From assembly GCA_937949615.1 (NCBI GenBank), contig CALEDQ010000016.1, forward strand, positions 92,681 to 156,680: a stretch of 64,000 bases of DNA. The letters are read 5' to 3'. The position numbers and the translations under genes are program-made. This document shows, piece after piece, positions 51,413-60,357 of this stretch. Each line of letters begins with the position of its first letter. Position 1 is the stretch's first letter. The notes under the pieces were generated by a model. That model was not told the origin of the DNA, made no database searches, and was given only the letters and a program-made list of their open reading frames with translations. The DNA comes from an uncultured bacterium (lineage in GTDB: Bacteria > Muiribacteriota > Ozemobacteria > Ozemobacterales > Ozemobacteraceae).

Positions 51413-52927
51413 TTATCTGAGCCGTGAATACTGCTTCGGATCAAAAGCTTCTCTGATTGCCTCGCCGATGAACGAAACGAGAAGCAGGGTGCAGAACATT
51501 GCCAGGGTCGGCGACAGAATCAGCCAGGGCTTGGTCAGGTTTGCCAGCCCCTGCCCGAGCAGTTCACCCCATGACGGTGTCGGTGCCGGCAGACCGAAGC
51601 CGAGAAAGTCGAGCGATACCAGCGAGCCGATATCGGCGACCACGGCGAAGGGCGCGAACGAAATGACCGGTGTCAGCGCGTTCGGCAGAATGTGTCTGAA
51701 AATGATCGCGCCGTCGGTGCAGCCGATCGCACGGGCCGCCGCGACATAGTCTTTCGATTTCTCACGCAGAAATTCAGCACGGATGTAATAAGTCATGCCC
51801 ATCCATTTGAACATTACGAGAATGCCGACCAGCATCCAGAAATTCGGAATCATGATCGCCGCAAAGATCATTACCGTATAGAGAAACGGCATTGCCGACC
51901 AGATTTCGACGAAACGCTGCATGACGATATCGAAGGTGCCGCCGTAATAGCCGAGCAGCGCCCCGATCGTGATGCCGATTGCGTAACAGAAGCAAGAGAC
52001 GACGAGTGCGAACGACAGCGAGGTTCTGAAACCGTAAACCATGCGCGCAAAGACGTCACGGCCGCGGTCATCGGTGCCGAGCAGATGCTGAAAGGTGCCC
52101 GGCATTTTGACGCCCGGTTTCAGCTCAAACAACCCGGCCACCGCCATTTCGCGATAAAGCTTCGCGATGTCGAGCCCGACCCAGTCTGGTCGGTTGTATT
52201 TAGTTTTCAGTTCTTCGTCGGTCGGCTGCTTTTCGGGCAGCACGAACAGCGATTCTTCAAAAAACGCCTGACGCCAGCGCCCGGTCAGCCAGGTTGGCGG
52301 GTGCGGCGGGCGGCACGGCAGTTCGTCGAGCAGCGATTCGACCGGGCCGTATGGGTAAATCGGCAGCATTACCCAGTCATCGCCCCAGTCTTTGTATTTC
52401 AGGTCTTCTTCGGTTGCGGTGCCGTTTTTAAGACGTTCAGCCCGTTCGCTGTTGCGCGTCTGATAGACCTGTTTCATCATGCGGTAATTGGGCACGCCGT
52501 AGCCTTTGAGGCCGAAGCTGCGGGCGCTTTCGAAGCTGAACAGGGTAAAATGAATCTTGCCCTGGTATTTAACGAACAGCGCCTTGCCGTTTATGAGAAA
52601 TTCAGCGAAAAATGAGAGAAAAAACAGGCTGATGATGAGAATGAAGGCGTAATAACCGCGTTTCAGGCTCTGGAACTTGCGCCAGCGCCGCTTGAAAATC
52701 GGGCTGGCAAAGAACATGCCGAACGAACCAAGCACGGCAATCAGCAGCGGCAGCAGATAAATAACGGCGCCAATCGCCAGGCCGAAGCTGATCGCGGCCT
52801 CGATCGAGTAGTCGGGGTTGATACCCTTTTCCCCCAGTGCCGGAAACATCGCATAAATCGCGGCCCAGAAGAGCGGCAGCGCGATGGTGTTGATTAGTTT
52901 CTGGTTGTTTTCGTAGGTTTCTTTCAT
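51413..52927 (-). CDS. Peptide ABC transporter permease, YejE-like
   Basis: 504 residues, longer than usual. After two N-terminal membrane helices comes FLINGKALFVKYQGKIHFTLF, a periplasmic segment like that of YejE, then a long periplasmic insertion, then the core permease with LGTDDRGRDVFARMVYG and five helices. The EAA-like cytoplasmic loop (AAARAIGCTDGAIIFRHILPNALTP) contacts the ATPases. The ATG overlaps the upstream permease gene by 4 bp. Confidence 0.92.
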   Translation of the reverse strand: MKETYENNQKLINTIALPLFWAAIYAMFPALGEKGINPDYSIEAAISFGLAIGAVIYLLPLLIAVLGSFGMFFASPIFKRRWRKFQSLKRGYYAFILIISLFFLSFFAEFLINGKALFVKYQGKIHFTLFSFESARSFGLKGYGVPNYRMMKQVYQTRNSERAERLKNGTATEEDLKYKDWGDDWVMLPIYPYGPVESLLDELPCRPPHPPTWLTGRWRQAFFEESLFVLPEKQPTDEELKTKYNRPDWVGLDIAKLYREMAVAGLFELKPGVKMPGTFQHLLGTDDRGRDVFARMVYGFRTSLSFALVVSCFCYAIGITIGALLGYYGGTFDIVMQRFVEIWSAMPFLYTVMIFAAIMIPNFWMLVGILVMFKWMGMTYYIRAEFLREKSKDYVAAARAIGCTDGAIIFRHILPNALTPVISFAPFAVVADIGSLVSLDFLGFGLPAPTPSWGELLGQGLANLTKPWLILSPTLAMFCTLLLVSFIGEAIREAFDPKQYSRLR

Positions 52928-54141
52928 GAGAAGCGGATCCTCGGGTCAATGATGCAGTAGAGGAAGTCTGAAACGATGTTGCCGAAGAGCTTCAGCATCG
53001 AACCGATGACGAGAATGCCCAGTGTGACCGGATAGTCGCGGGCGATCAGCGATTCGTAGCCGAGCAGGCCGAACCCGTGAATATTGAAAACCTTTTCGAT
53101 CAGATACGAACCGGCGAGAATGATCGAGAGCATGTGCCCAAGACCGGTTGCAATCGGAATCAGCGAATTGCGCAGCGCGTGTTTGAAAATAACGACGTTT
53201 TCTGACAGGCCCTTGGCGAAGGCAGTGCGCACGTAGTCCTGGCCGAGGTTTTCCATCAGTGAGTTTTTCATCAGCACCGTATGCGAGGCAAACAGCCCGA
53301 GAACGTAGCAGAAAACGGGCAGAATCATGTGCCAGGCCGTATCGAGAAAGCGCCCGAACCAGGTCAGGTCGTCGTGCTTGCCGGTCGTCAGCTGTGCTCG
53401 TTTCTCGGCCGGAATGTGCTGATAAGCCGGGTGATTTGAGTTGATCGTGTCGGTGTCTTTCAGTTTCGGGTATTCTTTGCGAACCGCCTCGGGCAGATCG
53501 GCTGCCACCCCACCCTGCTGCAGATACTGCGAAAAATACGAGCCAGGCTGAATAGCCGCGCTCTCTTTGCCGCCAAGCGGCACCAGATCAAAATAGGCAT
53601 TGCCGCCGAGCAGCATCAGCAAAAGAACCCCGGCGGTCCAGCCCGGAATGGAATAACCTATGAAAACGAATATCGAGCTGGCCGTATCGAAGCTGGAGCT
53701 GTGTTTTACCGCTTTCCAGACGCCGAGCGGAATACAGATCGTATACGACAGCAGAAACCCGGTCAGACCGAAAATAATCGACACCGGAAACTTCTCTTTG
53801 ATCAGATCCCAGACCGGCCGAGAATGAGTGTCTGAAACGCCAAGATCGAGGTGGCAGACGCGCCAGAGCCATTGAATGTAGGCGACATAAAAGGGTTTGT
53901 CGAACCCGTAAATTTCTTTGAGCCGCTGCATCATCTCTTCAGAGATCTGGCCCTGCGTGGTCTGACTGCTTGAACTACCGCCACCACCTTCGCCGGTCTG
54001 CGACATGGCCTGCTGATAGCGCAGCACCGCCTGCTCGACCGGGCCACCCGGCACGAAGCGGGTCACTGTGAAACAGAGAAAGGTAATTCCGATGAAAGTC
54101 GGTATCATCAGAAGAAATCTGCGAATAAAATAGCTGTACAT
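52924..54141 (-). CDS. Peptide ABC transporter permease, YejB-like
   Basis: 405 residues. N-terminal YFIRRFLLMIPTFIGITFLCF, the family's typical opening, then GFDKPFYVAYIQWLWRV, six membrane helices and the cytoplasmic loop AFAKGLSENVVIFKHALRNSLIP. A Gly/Ser/Gln-rich insertion (about 53-65) and a longer periplasmic loop make it larger than E. coli YejB. It follows the binding-protein gene by 3 bp. Confidence 0.93.
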   Translation of the reverse strand: MYSYFIRRFLLMIPTFIGITFLCFTVTRFVPGGPVEQAVLRYQQAMSQTGEGGGGSSSSQTTQGQISEEMMQRLKEIYGFDKPFYVAYIQWLWRVCHLDLGVSDTHSRPVWDLIKEKFPVSIIFGLTGFLLSYTICIPLGVWKAVKHSSSFDTASSIFVFIGYSIPGWTAGVLLLMLLGGNAYFDLVPLGGKESAAIQPGSYFSQYLQQGGVAADLPEAVRKEYPKLKDTDTINSNHPAYQHIPAEKRAQLTTGKHDDLTWFGRFLDTAWHMILPVFCYVLGLFASHTVLMKNSLMENLGQDYVRTAFAKGLSENVVIFKHALRNSLIPIATGLGHMLSIILAGSYLIEKVFNIHGFGLLGYESLIARDYPVTLGILVIGSMLKLFGNIVSDFLYCIIDPRIRFS

Positions 54142-54144
54142 GGT

Positions 54145-56199
54145 TTACTTCTCTCCTGCGATCGGCGGGTAGTGTTCATCCCACCATCTGACGATCTCGG
54201 GGCCGACTTCGAGCTTGCCGCTCTTTTCGCGGGCTTCCTTGAGTGTCTTCGCCCGTGCTTCGTCATACCACCACAGCGACGCAATCGATCGCTGGTCGCT
54301 GGTTTTGGCGAGAATGTAGTCGGGCATGCCGAATTTGTTCCAGTAAAGCAGGCGGGTGTGCGCCGCGAACCAGCCGAAAGCGTAGAGATGCTCGAGGCTG
54401 GCGATTTTGTCGATTTCGCGCACCGCTTCGATACGTTCTTTCGGGTCGAACATCAGCGGGTATTTGTCGCAGATCTCATCGACACGCGCGTTTTTAAAGC
54501 CCCAGATATTGTTGTTATTGTTGAGATCAGCAAACTTTGAATGCATCGAACTTTCTGGGTTCGGAAAAAGAATGCCGCCGTAAGCACGTGAACTCATTTC
54601 GAAGTTGCGCTCGCCGACTTCCTTGATGTCGGTGGCCCAGGTTACCTGCTTGAGATTGAGCTTGATGCCGACATCGCGCAGATCTTCCTGAAAGATGGTG
54701 AAAATGCGTTCAGAAGTCTTCTGCACATAATTCAGGGAAAGCTCGAAGCGCTTGCCATCTTTAACGAGCCAGCCCTCGGCGTCGCGGTTTTTCTGCAGCC
54801 AGCCGGCCTCTTCCAGAAGCTCGACCGCTTTTTCCGGGTCGAAGCGGATCTTCGGATTGTCGGGATTTTCGTAGGGCGAATTCGGGTAGAAGGTGTCGAG
54901 ATATTCGTATTCGTTGAAGAAAAGCTTGTCCATCATCTTTTCGCGATTATAGAGATAACCGATCGCTTTTCTGACTCTGATATCATCGAATGGCGGTTTG
55001 CGCAGGTTGAAGGCGATCCCTGAAACGCCGATCGGGCGATGGGTATAGACTTTTCGCTTTTGAATCCAGCCGTTGGCCAGCTGCGGCATCATTGCCGGAA
55101 TGAATTCCTGATGCCATTCACGGGCAACGTTGACATACATCCAGTCGAGTTCACCCTTTTTGAACTTTTCTTTGACGAGATTTTCGTCCTGAATGAAGAC
55201 GAAATGCAGCTTGTCGAAATTGTAATAGCCGATGTTCTTTTCGATATCGGCCTGCCACCAGTCTTTGCGGCGGGTCAGCAGAATCTCTTCGTTGACTTTC
55301 GAGCTGTCGTAGGTATACGGGCCCGAGCCCGGCATCATCTTGAACTGGTATTCTTCGAGATATTTTTTGCCGTCGATTTTTTCGAGAATATGGCCCGGCA
55401 GAATCGTCATGAAGCTGAACGACATGAAAGCACGCCAGTTGAGCTGTTTTGATCTGACGACGACAATGCGGTCGGTCAGGGCTACCGGCTTTTCGTATTT
55501 GTTCCAGTAGTCGATCGAGAAAGGATCGTCGATGCCGGGGTCAGTATAAAGTTCCCAGCTTTTGACGATATCGCTGGCAACCACGGGGTTGCCGTCAGAC
55601 CACTTTGCCCGTTCGTCGAGCTCGTAGAAGAAAGTGACCTTGTCGTCTGCGATTGCCCAGCGTTTCGCCAGGTTCGGTGCATAATCGAAAGTGATCGGGT
55701 CGAGGTCGAGCAGACTCTCGTAACAGAGGCCGATCATCAGACTGTTGAAGGTCGAATTGGCATTTTTACCCACCGTTCTCAGGGTCGGCGGAAAAGACGT
55801 CTCGACGCTGGTCAGCGTGCCGCCTTTTTTCGCCTCGCGGCTGCCGAAACCTTTGTATTCGGTGTTGGTTTCCCATTTGAGACCGGCAATGAGGGCCTGT
55901 TTGTCGCTTTCGCTCATTTTAGCGAAGTCGGTGGCGGCGGGCAGCGCTGTTCCTGATGCGAGCAGGCCGGTTGCCGCAAAAGCACCGCTTTCGAGCATGC
56001 CGGTAAGCTTTTTTACGGCTTCGGTGTTTTCTTTAAGCGCCTCGATGCTCTGCTGCAGCAGCTTTTCCTGGTCTGCCGGTGCAGCTGTCACAGTGGTCGC
56101 TGGTGCCGCCGGGGTAGACGCCTGTGCTTGTGAAAAAACGGGCAAGCAGCCGGCAATGAGCAGCAATAAAACGGTCGAAATGAATCTTTTCGGGTTCAA
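54145..56199 (-). CDS. Peptide-binding lipoprotein of the SBP family 5, YejA-like
   Basis: 684 residues. Lipobox IAGC near residue 18, so the mature protein is lipid-anchored. A long Ala/Thr/Pro-rich and helical linker (25-125) is unusual and may hold the binding domain away from the membrane. The binding domain has PPTLRTVGKNANSTFNSLM, WSDGNPVVASDIVKSWELY and many aromatic residues, as in SBP family 5. The start is a TTG behind GGAAGGAG. The five genes 49287-56199 form a complete importer for peptides or for peptide-nucleotide compounds like microcin C. Confidence 0.93.
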   Translation of the reverse strand: MNPKRFISTVLLLLIAGCLPVFSQAQASTPAAPATTVTAAPADQEKLLQQSIEALKENTEAVKKLTGMLESGAFAATGLLASGTALPAATDFAKMSESDKQALIAGLKWETNTEYKGFGSREAKKGGTLTSVETSFPPTLRTVGKNANSTFNSLMIGLCYESLLDLDPITFDYAPNLAKRWAIADDKVTFFYELDERAKWSDGNPVVASDIVKSWELYTDPGIDDPFSIDYWNKYEKPVALTDRIVVVRSKQLNWRAFMSFSFMTILPGHILEKIDGKKYLEEYQFKMMPGSGPYTYDSSKVNEEILLTRRKDWWQADIEKNIGYYNFDKLHFVFIQDENLVKEKFKKGELDWMYVNVAREWHQEFIPAMMPQLANGWIQKRKVYTHRPIGVSGIAFNLRKPPFDDIRVRKAIGYLYNREKMMDKLFFNEYEYLDTFYPNSPYENPDNPKIRFDPEKAVELLEEAGWLQKNRDAEGWLVKDGKRFELSLNYVQKTSERIFTIFQEDLRDVGIKLNLKQVTWATDIKEVGERNFEMSSRAYGGILFPNPESSMHSKFADLNNNNNIWGFKNARVDEICDKYPLMFDPKERIEAVREIDKIASLEHLYAFGWFAAHTRLLYWNKFGMPDYILAKTSDQRSIASLWWYDEARAKTLKEAREKSGKLEVGPEIVRWWDEHYPPIAGEK

Positions 56200-56295
56200 G
56201 TCTGACTCCTTCCCTGCAAAAACTCTATAATTTGGGTTGCCAATACCTTACAGGCAAACCCCGGCAAAACGCAACCGGAAAAATTCAGCCGCTTT

Positions 56296-56329
56296 ATGAC
56301 GGTTCCTGAGCCCGTCGAAGGACCGTCAT
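56296..56329. repeat. REP-like palindrome, copy 2
   Basis: Inverted repeat ATGACGGT/ACCGTCAT (56296-56303, 56322-56329), extended inwards by CCT/AGG with one bulged T. The loop carries the core at 56305-56322, which matches 21951-21968 at 16 of 18 positions. Confidence 0.7.
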
Positions 56330-56335
56330 TCTAAA

Positions 56336-56372
56336 TGAAAAAGCCGCCGGCAAAACTTTCTCTGCCGGCGGC
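56336..56372 (-). terminator. Intrinsic terminator after the propeller gene
   Basis: A 10-bp perfect stem GCCGCCGGCA/TGCCGGCGGC (56343-56352 with 56363-56372); on the minus strand it is followed by a T-run. It lies 17 bp past the gene's stop and before the REP-like element. Confidence 0.87.
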
Positions 56373-56388
56373 CATGATAATCTCGAAC

Positions 56389-57345
56389 TCAGCCTTCAGC
56401 GGCTTCCTCAATCAGAGCCGGTGCAAATTCAGAGAGGCGCAGCAGGTATTTTCCGGTTTCCTCAACGAATGAAACCAGAAAAAGGTTTTTACCATCGTCG
56501 ATGACAGTTCTGCCGATAAAAGCCGCCGGAAAAGGCGTGGTCATGGTCGCGGTGATTTTTCCGGCAGTGTTCATGCGGCTGATGTTGTATGAAGCTTCAG
56601 CCTTCTCTTCGTCAAATGAGTGAAAGCCGATCAGTAATTCGTCATTCGCGAGACTGAGTATCAGTGAAGGGTTTGACTCGATGCTGATCGGCAGTTCGGC
56701 AAGCTTTTCGACCTGCCCGTTTGCATCGGTTCTTTTGCAGAGAACCACAACTTCGCCTTCCTGATTCAGAAACAGAATATCGCCATTGGCGGCGGCGGCA
56801 AAGCCTTTGCCAACAGCACTCTGTTTGAACAGCTGCTTGCCGGTTTCGTCAAATACCGCGATCTGGCTCATTCCCTGGTCGAGAACCGCCAGGCGGTTGC
56901 CGGGCAGCAGCTCGAGCCGTGCCTGAATGCTCAGTTCGGTCGAGAAGCTGGCGAGGATTTTCCCTGTCAGATCGATTTTAACGAGTTCGGGCCGTTCTGA
57001 GCCAAGCGCCCAGAAACCTTCTGTTTTACCGTCTCTGTCTTTAATTGTGGCGAAATCGGCAATAACCAGCTGATCGCCGCCATTGATGCTGATTTTGCGA
57101 ATTTCTTTGCCGCCCGCGTCAAATTCGACCAGACGACCGGTTAGCGAATCGGCAGCCCATAGAGAGGCTCCGTCAAAGCGCAGCGCACCAGGACCCATTG
57201 GCAGGCCACGGCCAAAGCCCTCGGGGGCCTCTTTTTCAGTGAGAACACGCAGGCCGTCGCCTTTAACCGTCAGATCGAGGTCGAGCGCCATTACCGGCAA
57301 AGAAGCCATTGCGGCCAGAAAAGTCGATATAATAATTTTTTTCAT
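56389..57345 (-). CDS. Secreted beta-propeller-like (NHL-type) protein
   Basis: 318 residues. Signal peptide (KKIIISTFLAAMASLPVMA). The mature part shows NHL-like blades: GALRFDGASLWAADSLTGRL, NRLAVLDQGMSQIAVFDETG, GDILFLNQEGEVVVL. The fold is a binding scaffold. Together with 18353-19420 it is one of two such propellers. AAGGAAC precedes the ATG. It lies 22 bp downstream of the SH3b gene. Confidence 0.75.
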   Translation of the reverse strand: MKKIIISTFLAAMASLPVMALDLDLTVKGDGLRVLTEKEAPEGFGRGLPMGPGALRFDGASLWAADSLTGRLVEFDAGGKEIRKISINGGDQLVIADFATIKDRDGKTEGFWALGSERPELVKIDLTGKILASFSTELSIQARLELLPGNRLAVLDQGMSQIAVFDETGKQLFKQSAVGKGFAAAANGDILFLNQEGEVVVLCKRTDANGQVEKLAELPISIESNPSLILSLANDELLIGFHSFDEEKAEASYNISRMNTAGKITATMTTPFPAAFIGRTVIDDGKNLFLVSFVEETGKYLLRLSEFAPALIEEAAEG

Positions 57346-57367
57346 AGCGGTGTTCCTTCTGAATAGC

Positions 57368-58420
57368 TCAGGGCAGAGCCCAACCGAGGTAGGCCGGGCC
57401 TTTCCACATCTGGCTCATCGGCATTTCTTTGACGCCATAGCTGGTGGTGGTGATGATAATCGGGTCGTTCGGGCCGTTCATTTTGCCGGTGGCGATGAAA
57501 ATGTGGCCATAAGGATTGCCCGGGGTCGTGCCGGTGAACATTGCAGCCCCGGCAGGCGGATTCTTGTTGACGACAATTTTGCCGGCAGCTTTACATTTGT
57601 AATAAGCCTGAATGGCACTTGGCGCCGCAAGCAGTGGTTTCTGACGGCCGTAAGCGGTTCCGACAAAGGCCAGACACCAGCCGGCCCAGGCCTTCGGGTT
57701 CTGCGAAATCATGCCATTATTGTGATTGTAGCCCTTCTTCGTGCCATTGATCTGGTCGCGGGCCCAGGTGATTGCGCCGGCAACCGTTCCGTCGCCACGA
57801 GACTGGCCGATTACCGAAGCCTTGTAAGTTGAACCACTGCCTGACGACGACGGTTTTGCAGGTTTCGCGGCGGTCTGGCCACCGGTGGAAACATATTTTT
57901 TGTGAACGTAGCGAGTGGCGCCTTTGTAGGAAATTTTATACCAGTCGCCGCTCTGGCCGACGATGGTGACCTTCGCATTGTCTGAAAGACTGCCGACAAT
58001 GGTGCCCCATGGCCCGGAGCGAACATTGAGTGTGTAGCCGCTGGTGGAGACGGTTCCAGTGCGGGAGGCGCCGGAAACTCCTTTGGGCGGGGCTTTGCCC
58101 GAAGCCTTATGCCCGGTGGTATTTACATAATTCTTGTGAACGTAGCGGGTGGCGCCGTTATAGGAAATTTTGAACCAGTCGCCGCTCGACCCGATAATCG
58201 TCACTTTGCTGCCATGTGCAAGCTGCCCGACGATCGGGCCCCAGGCACCGGTTCTTACATTGAGACTGGCACCGGGGGTATCTACTGTGCCGGTCATTGT
58301 CGACGCATCGCCGCCGCCCCTGCCCTCTTCGATTCTGACTTCTTTTTCGTCAAATGGCGATGTCCAGCCGGTAAAACTGATCAGGCTGAACAAAAGAAGA
58401 AAATAAATGATTCTGCGCAT
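57368..58420 (-). CDS. Secreted cell-wall hydrolase with two SH3b domains
   Basis: 350 residues. Signal peptide, then two SH3b modules (about 42-100 and 120-178) of near-identical form (SLNVRTGAWGPIVGQL and TLNVRSGPWGTIVGSL, each ending GATRYVHK). A Ser/Gly linker leads to a C-terminal CHAP/NlpC-like domain (about 200-350) with WAGWCLAFVGTAYG holding the candidate catalytic Cys and PYGHIFIATG holding the His. It should bind and cut peptidoglycan. AAGGAG precedes the ATG. The modules arose by duplication. Confidence 0.82.
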   Translation of the reverse strand: MRRIIYFLLLFSLISFTGWTSPFDEKEVRIEEGRGGGDASTMTGTVDTPGASLNVRTGAWGPIVGQLAHGSKVTIIGSSGDWFKISYNGATRYVHKNYVNTTGHKASGKAPPKGVSGASRTGTVSTSGYTLNVRSGPWGTIVGSLSDNAKVTIVGQSGDWYKISYKGATRYVHKKYVSTGGQTAAKPAKPSSSGSGSTYKASVIGQSRGDGTVAGAITWARDQINGTKKGYNHNNGMISQNPKAWAGWCLAFVGTAYGRQKPLLAAPSAIQAYYKCKAAGKIVVNKNPPAGAAMFTGTTPGNPYGHIFIATGKMNGPNDPIIITTTSYGVKEMPMSQMWKGPAYLGWALP

Positions 58421-58668
58421 GACTGTCTCCTTAAGGCCGCATTTTTTTCTTATACCAGTTTTATGCTGCCAAAGTTTTTATTTTTTCCAGCCCGGATATA
58501 TTTATTTTCAGAAACCTCTCAAGCCATGGCAATCGCATTAAACTACTGTTTTTAAAACAAAAAGCTGAGGTGTATCTGCGTGATAAACGCTTCAAACAAG
58601 CCTCAGCATTCCAGATGTTCAAATATTTGCGTATTCTGGCAAATCAGGCCAGAAAAAAGGCCGCAGAA

Positions 58669-58770
58669 TCACTTCGATTCTTTTTTGATTCTCTTTGCTT
58701 CTTTTTTTTCCTTGGGGGTTTTGGTCGCAGGCTTTTTGGTTTCCTTGGTGGTTCTTAATTCTTTACCCAT
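58669..58770 (-). CDS. 33-residue lysine-rich protein
   Basis: A very short but well-supported gene: GGAGAG 5 bases before ATG, a TGA stop, and a product starting MGKELRTTKETKKPATKTP that is almost half Lys, Glu and Arg. Similar tiny proteins opening KELRTTKE occur in other bacteria as far as I recall; role unknown. It could bind RNA or ribosomes. It stands alone between the SH3b gene and the HAD gene. Confidence 0.68.
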   Translation of the reverse strand: MGKELRTTKETKKPATKTPKEKKEAKRIKKESK

Positions 58771-58931
58771 TGTTGCTCTCCAGGAATAATAAATTTTTGC
58801 AGGACTGATTTATTTCTAACACAGCCGTGCATAGTTATACCAGCCTGTTTCCAAAATAATTTTCCGGAGAAAATATATTTTTACTGTGACCATGCCAGAC
58901 GGGCCGCTCCTGGTAAAAAGACGGCGGCTGT

Positions 58932-59528
58932 TTAGAAAACGCGGTAGCCTTTTTCGTGGGCAATTTCGAGCATTTCGCGGTCGCCGCGTGAATCGCCATA
59001 GGCATAAATGGTCTGGTAAGAGGCAAGATCGACGACTTCTCTGATACGCCGCACCTTTTCAGGGCCGAAACAATTTGGCGTGGCGAAATTGCCGGTGAGA
59101 ATGCCATCTTTGGTTTCAAGACGCGTCGAAATGATTTCCATGCCGTGCTGTTCACACCAGAATTTAAGGTAATCGGTAAATGAAGCAGAAACGAGAATTA
59201 CCCGGTGCCCCTGTTCAAGGTGCCAGCGGATTTTCTCGATGGCCGCCGGGCGCACAATGCGATTGAGAATGCCGGTGGCAAAAGTTTTAGCTTTGGCCTC
59301 GAAGTCTTTTTGCGGCATGCCGGCAAAAAAAATGCGGGTTACCCGCTGTTTTGCCGTATGGTTACTGACGAGACGCAGCAGCATTGCCAGCAACCACGGG
59401 GCCGCGCGCAGGCAGCCAAGCACGACCCGCCATTTCCCGAAAAAGAAGACCAGGAAATCGCGGAAGCTGTCGTGGGTCGTGATCGTGCCGTCGAAGTCGA
59501 ACAGCGCCAGACATTGCCTGCTGCTCAT
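58932..59528 (-). CDS. HAD-superfamily phosphatase, SerB-like subfamily IB
   Basis: 198 residues. All four HAD motifs are present: FDFDGTIT (nucleophile Asp and general-acid Asp), LVSASFTDYL, GPEKVRRI (Lys) and YGDSRGDREML. The alpha-helical cap (30-100) is of the IB type seen in phosphoserine and polyol phosphatases. It removes phosphate from a small molecule; the substrate is open. The ATG overlaps the stop of the upstream zinc-ribbon gene by 4 bp. Confidence 0.88.
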   Translation of the reverse strand: MSSRQCLALFDFDGTITTHDSFRDFLVFFFGKWRVVLGCLRAAPWLLAMLLRLVSNHTAKQRVTRIFFAGMPQKDFEAKAKTFATGILNRIVRPAAIEKIRWHLEQGHRVILVSASFTDYLKFWCEQHGMEIISTRLETKDGILTGNFATPNCFGPEKVRRIREVVDLASYQTIYAYGDSRGDREMLEIAHEKGYRVF

Positions 59529-60346
59529 GGGGCTTCTTCAAAAAAGAAGATATTTTCGCGCTGCCAGGTCGTGCGCTTTTCGAGGTCGCGCAGGCTCAGC
59601 ATGCCCTCGACCGGGTTGTTATCCATACTCGGGCCCATATAAAGAACGTGCGCGCGTTTGCCCTGAATGCCAAGCACCATGACCTTTTCGCCGCCCGGAA
59701 CCTGCTGCTTGCCCAGCTGCAGATATTTTGCCGTAACCGCGTATTTCTGCGTGCGCTTCGGAATATTGGCGACGCGCTTTTTGAGTTCTTCGAGAGCTGC
59801 GCGGTCATAGTTTTTCGGCGACCTGAAGGTGTCGATGACCTGGTTGTAAAGGTACATCACCACCATACTCGATTTGATCAGGGCAGCCCGATAGCCGCCA
59901 TCGAGACGAAGATTTTTCATTATGCCGGTCATGCCTTCAAAAAGCTGGAATTTGGCGGCATACAGCTGCGCCAGGATCGTCAATTCTTCAGACAATCTTG
60001 GTTCAAGCTTTTTATATCTGGCAGCGGCATTCTGGAAACGGGTTTTCACATCTGGCATCTTGCCAAGCACATTGAGATATTGAATGTCATGAAAATGCGC
60101 TTCGAATTCATCGAGAAATGAGAAAAGATCGAGAACCTGCTCGCGCAGATCGGCGGGCTGTGCGGTCTGAGGCCCGGCCAGTTTCGCAACTTTCGGCTGC
60201 GGCGTCATGCAGCCGGCACAGAAATTGGCATTGTCAGGCAGTTCAGCGCTGCAGCCAATGCAGAGTTTGGCATCTGCGGTCGACAGCAGCATGGTCATGG
60301 CGCCTGCCAGCGCGAGAGTCACAAATTTCTGTTTAATTTCGAACAT
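59525..60346 (-). CDS. Secreted protein with an N-terminal zinc ribbon
   Basis: 273 residues. A signal peptide (1-26, ending STADA) is followed at once by a double CxxC zinc ribbon, C29, C32, C43, C46 (LCIGCSAELPDNANFCAGC). The rest is helical, with a long middle region and a C-terminal segment with beta character (VMVLGIQGKRAHVLYMGP). Zinc ribbons of this type are usually cytoplasmic, so placing one just after a signal peptide is odd. GAGGTG precedes the ATG. It is translationally coupled to the HAD gene and lies 11 bp past the tgt fusion. Confidence 0.75.
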   Translation of the reverse strand: MFEIKQKFVTLALAGAMTMLLSTADAKLCIGCSAELPDNANFCAGCMTPQPKVAKLAGPQTAQPADLREQVLDLFSFLDEFEAHFHDIQYLNVLGKMPDVKTRFQNAAARYKKLEPRLSEELTILAQLYAAKFQLFEGMTGIMKNLRLDGGYRAALIKSSMVVMYLYNQVIDTFRSPKNYDRAALEELKKRVANIPKRTQKYAVTAKYLQLGKQQVPGGEKVMVLGIQGKRAHVLYMGPSMDNNPVEGMLSLRDLEKRTTWQRENIFFFEEAP

Positions 60347-60357
60347 CTGTTCACCTC

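Noticed and set aside
51692..52615. 307-codon plus-strand open frame
   Set aside because: Antisense to the YejE-like permease gene, which has clear family motifs. No independent support.
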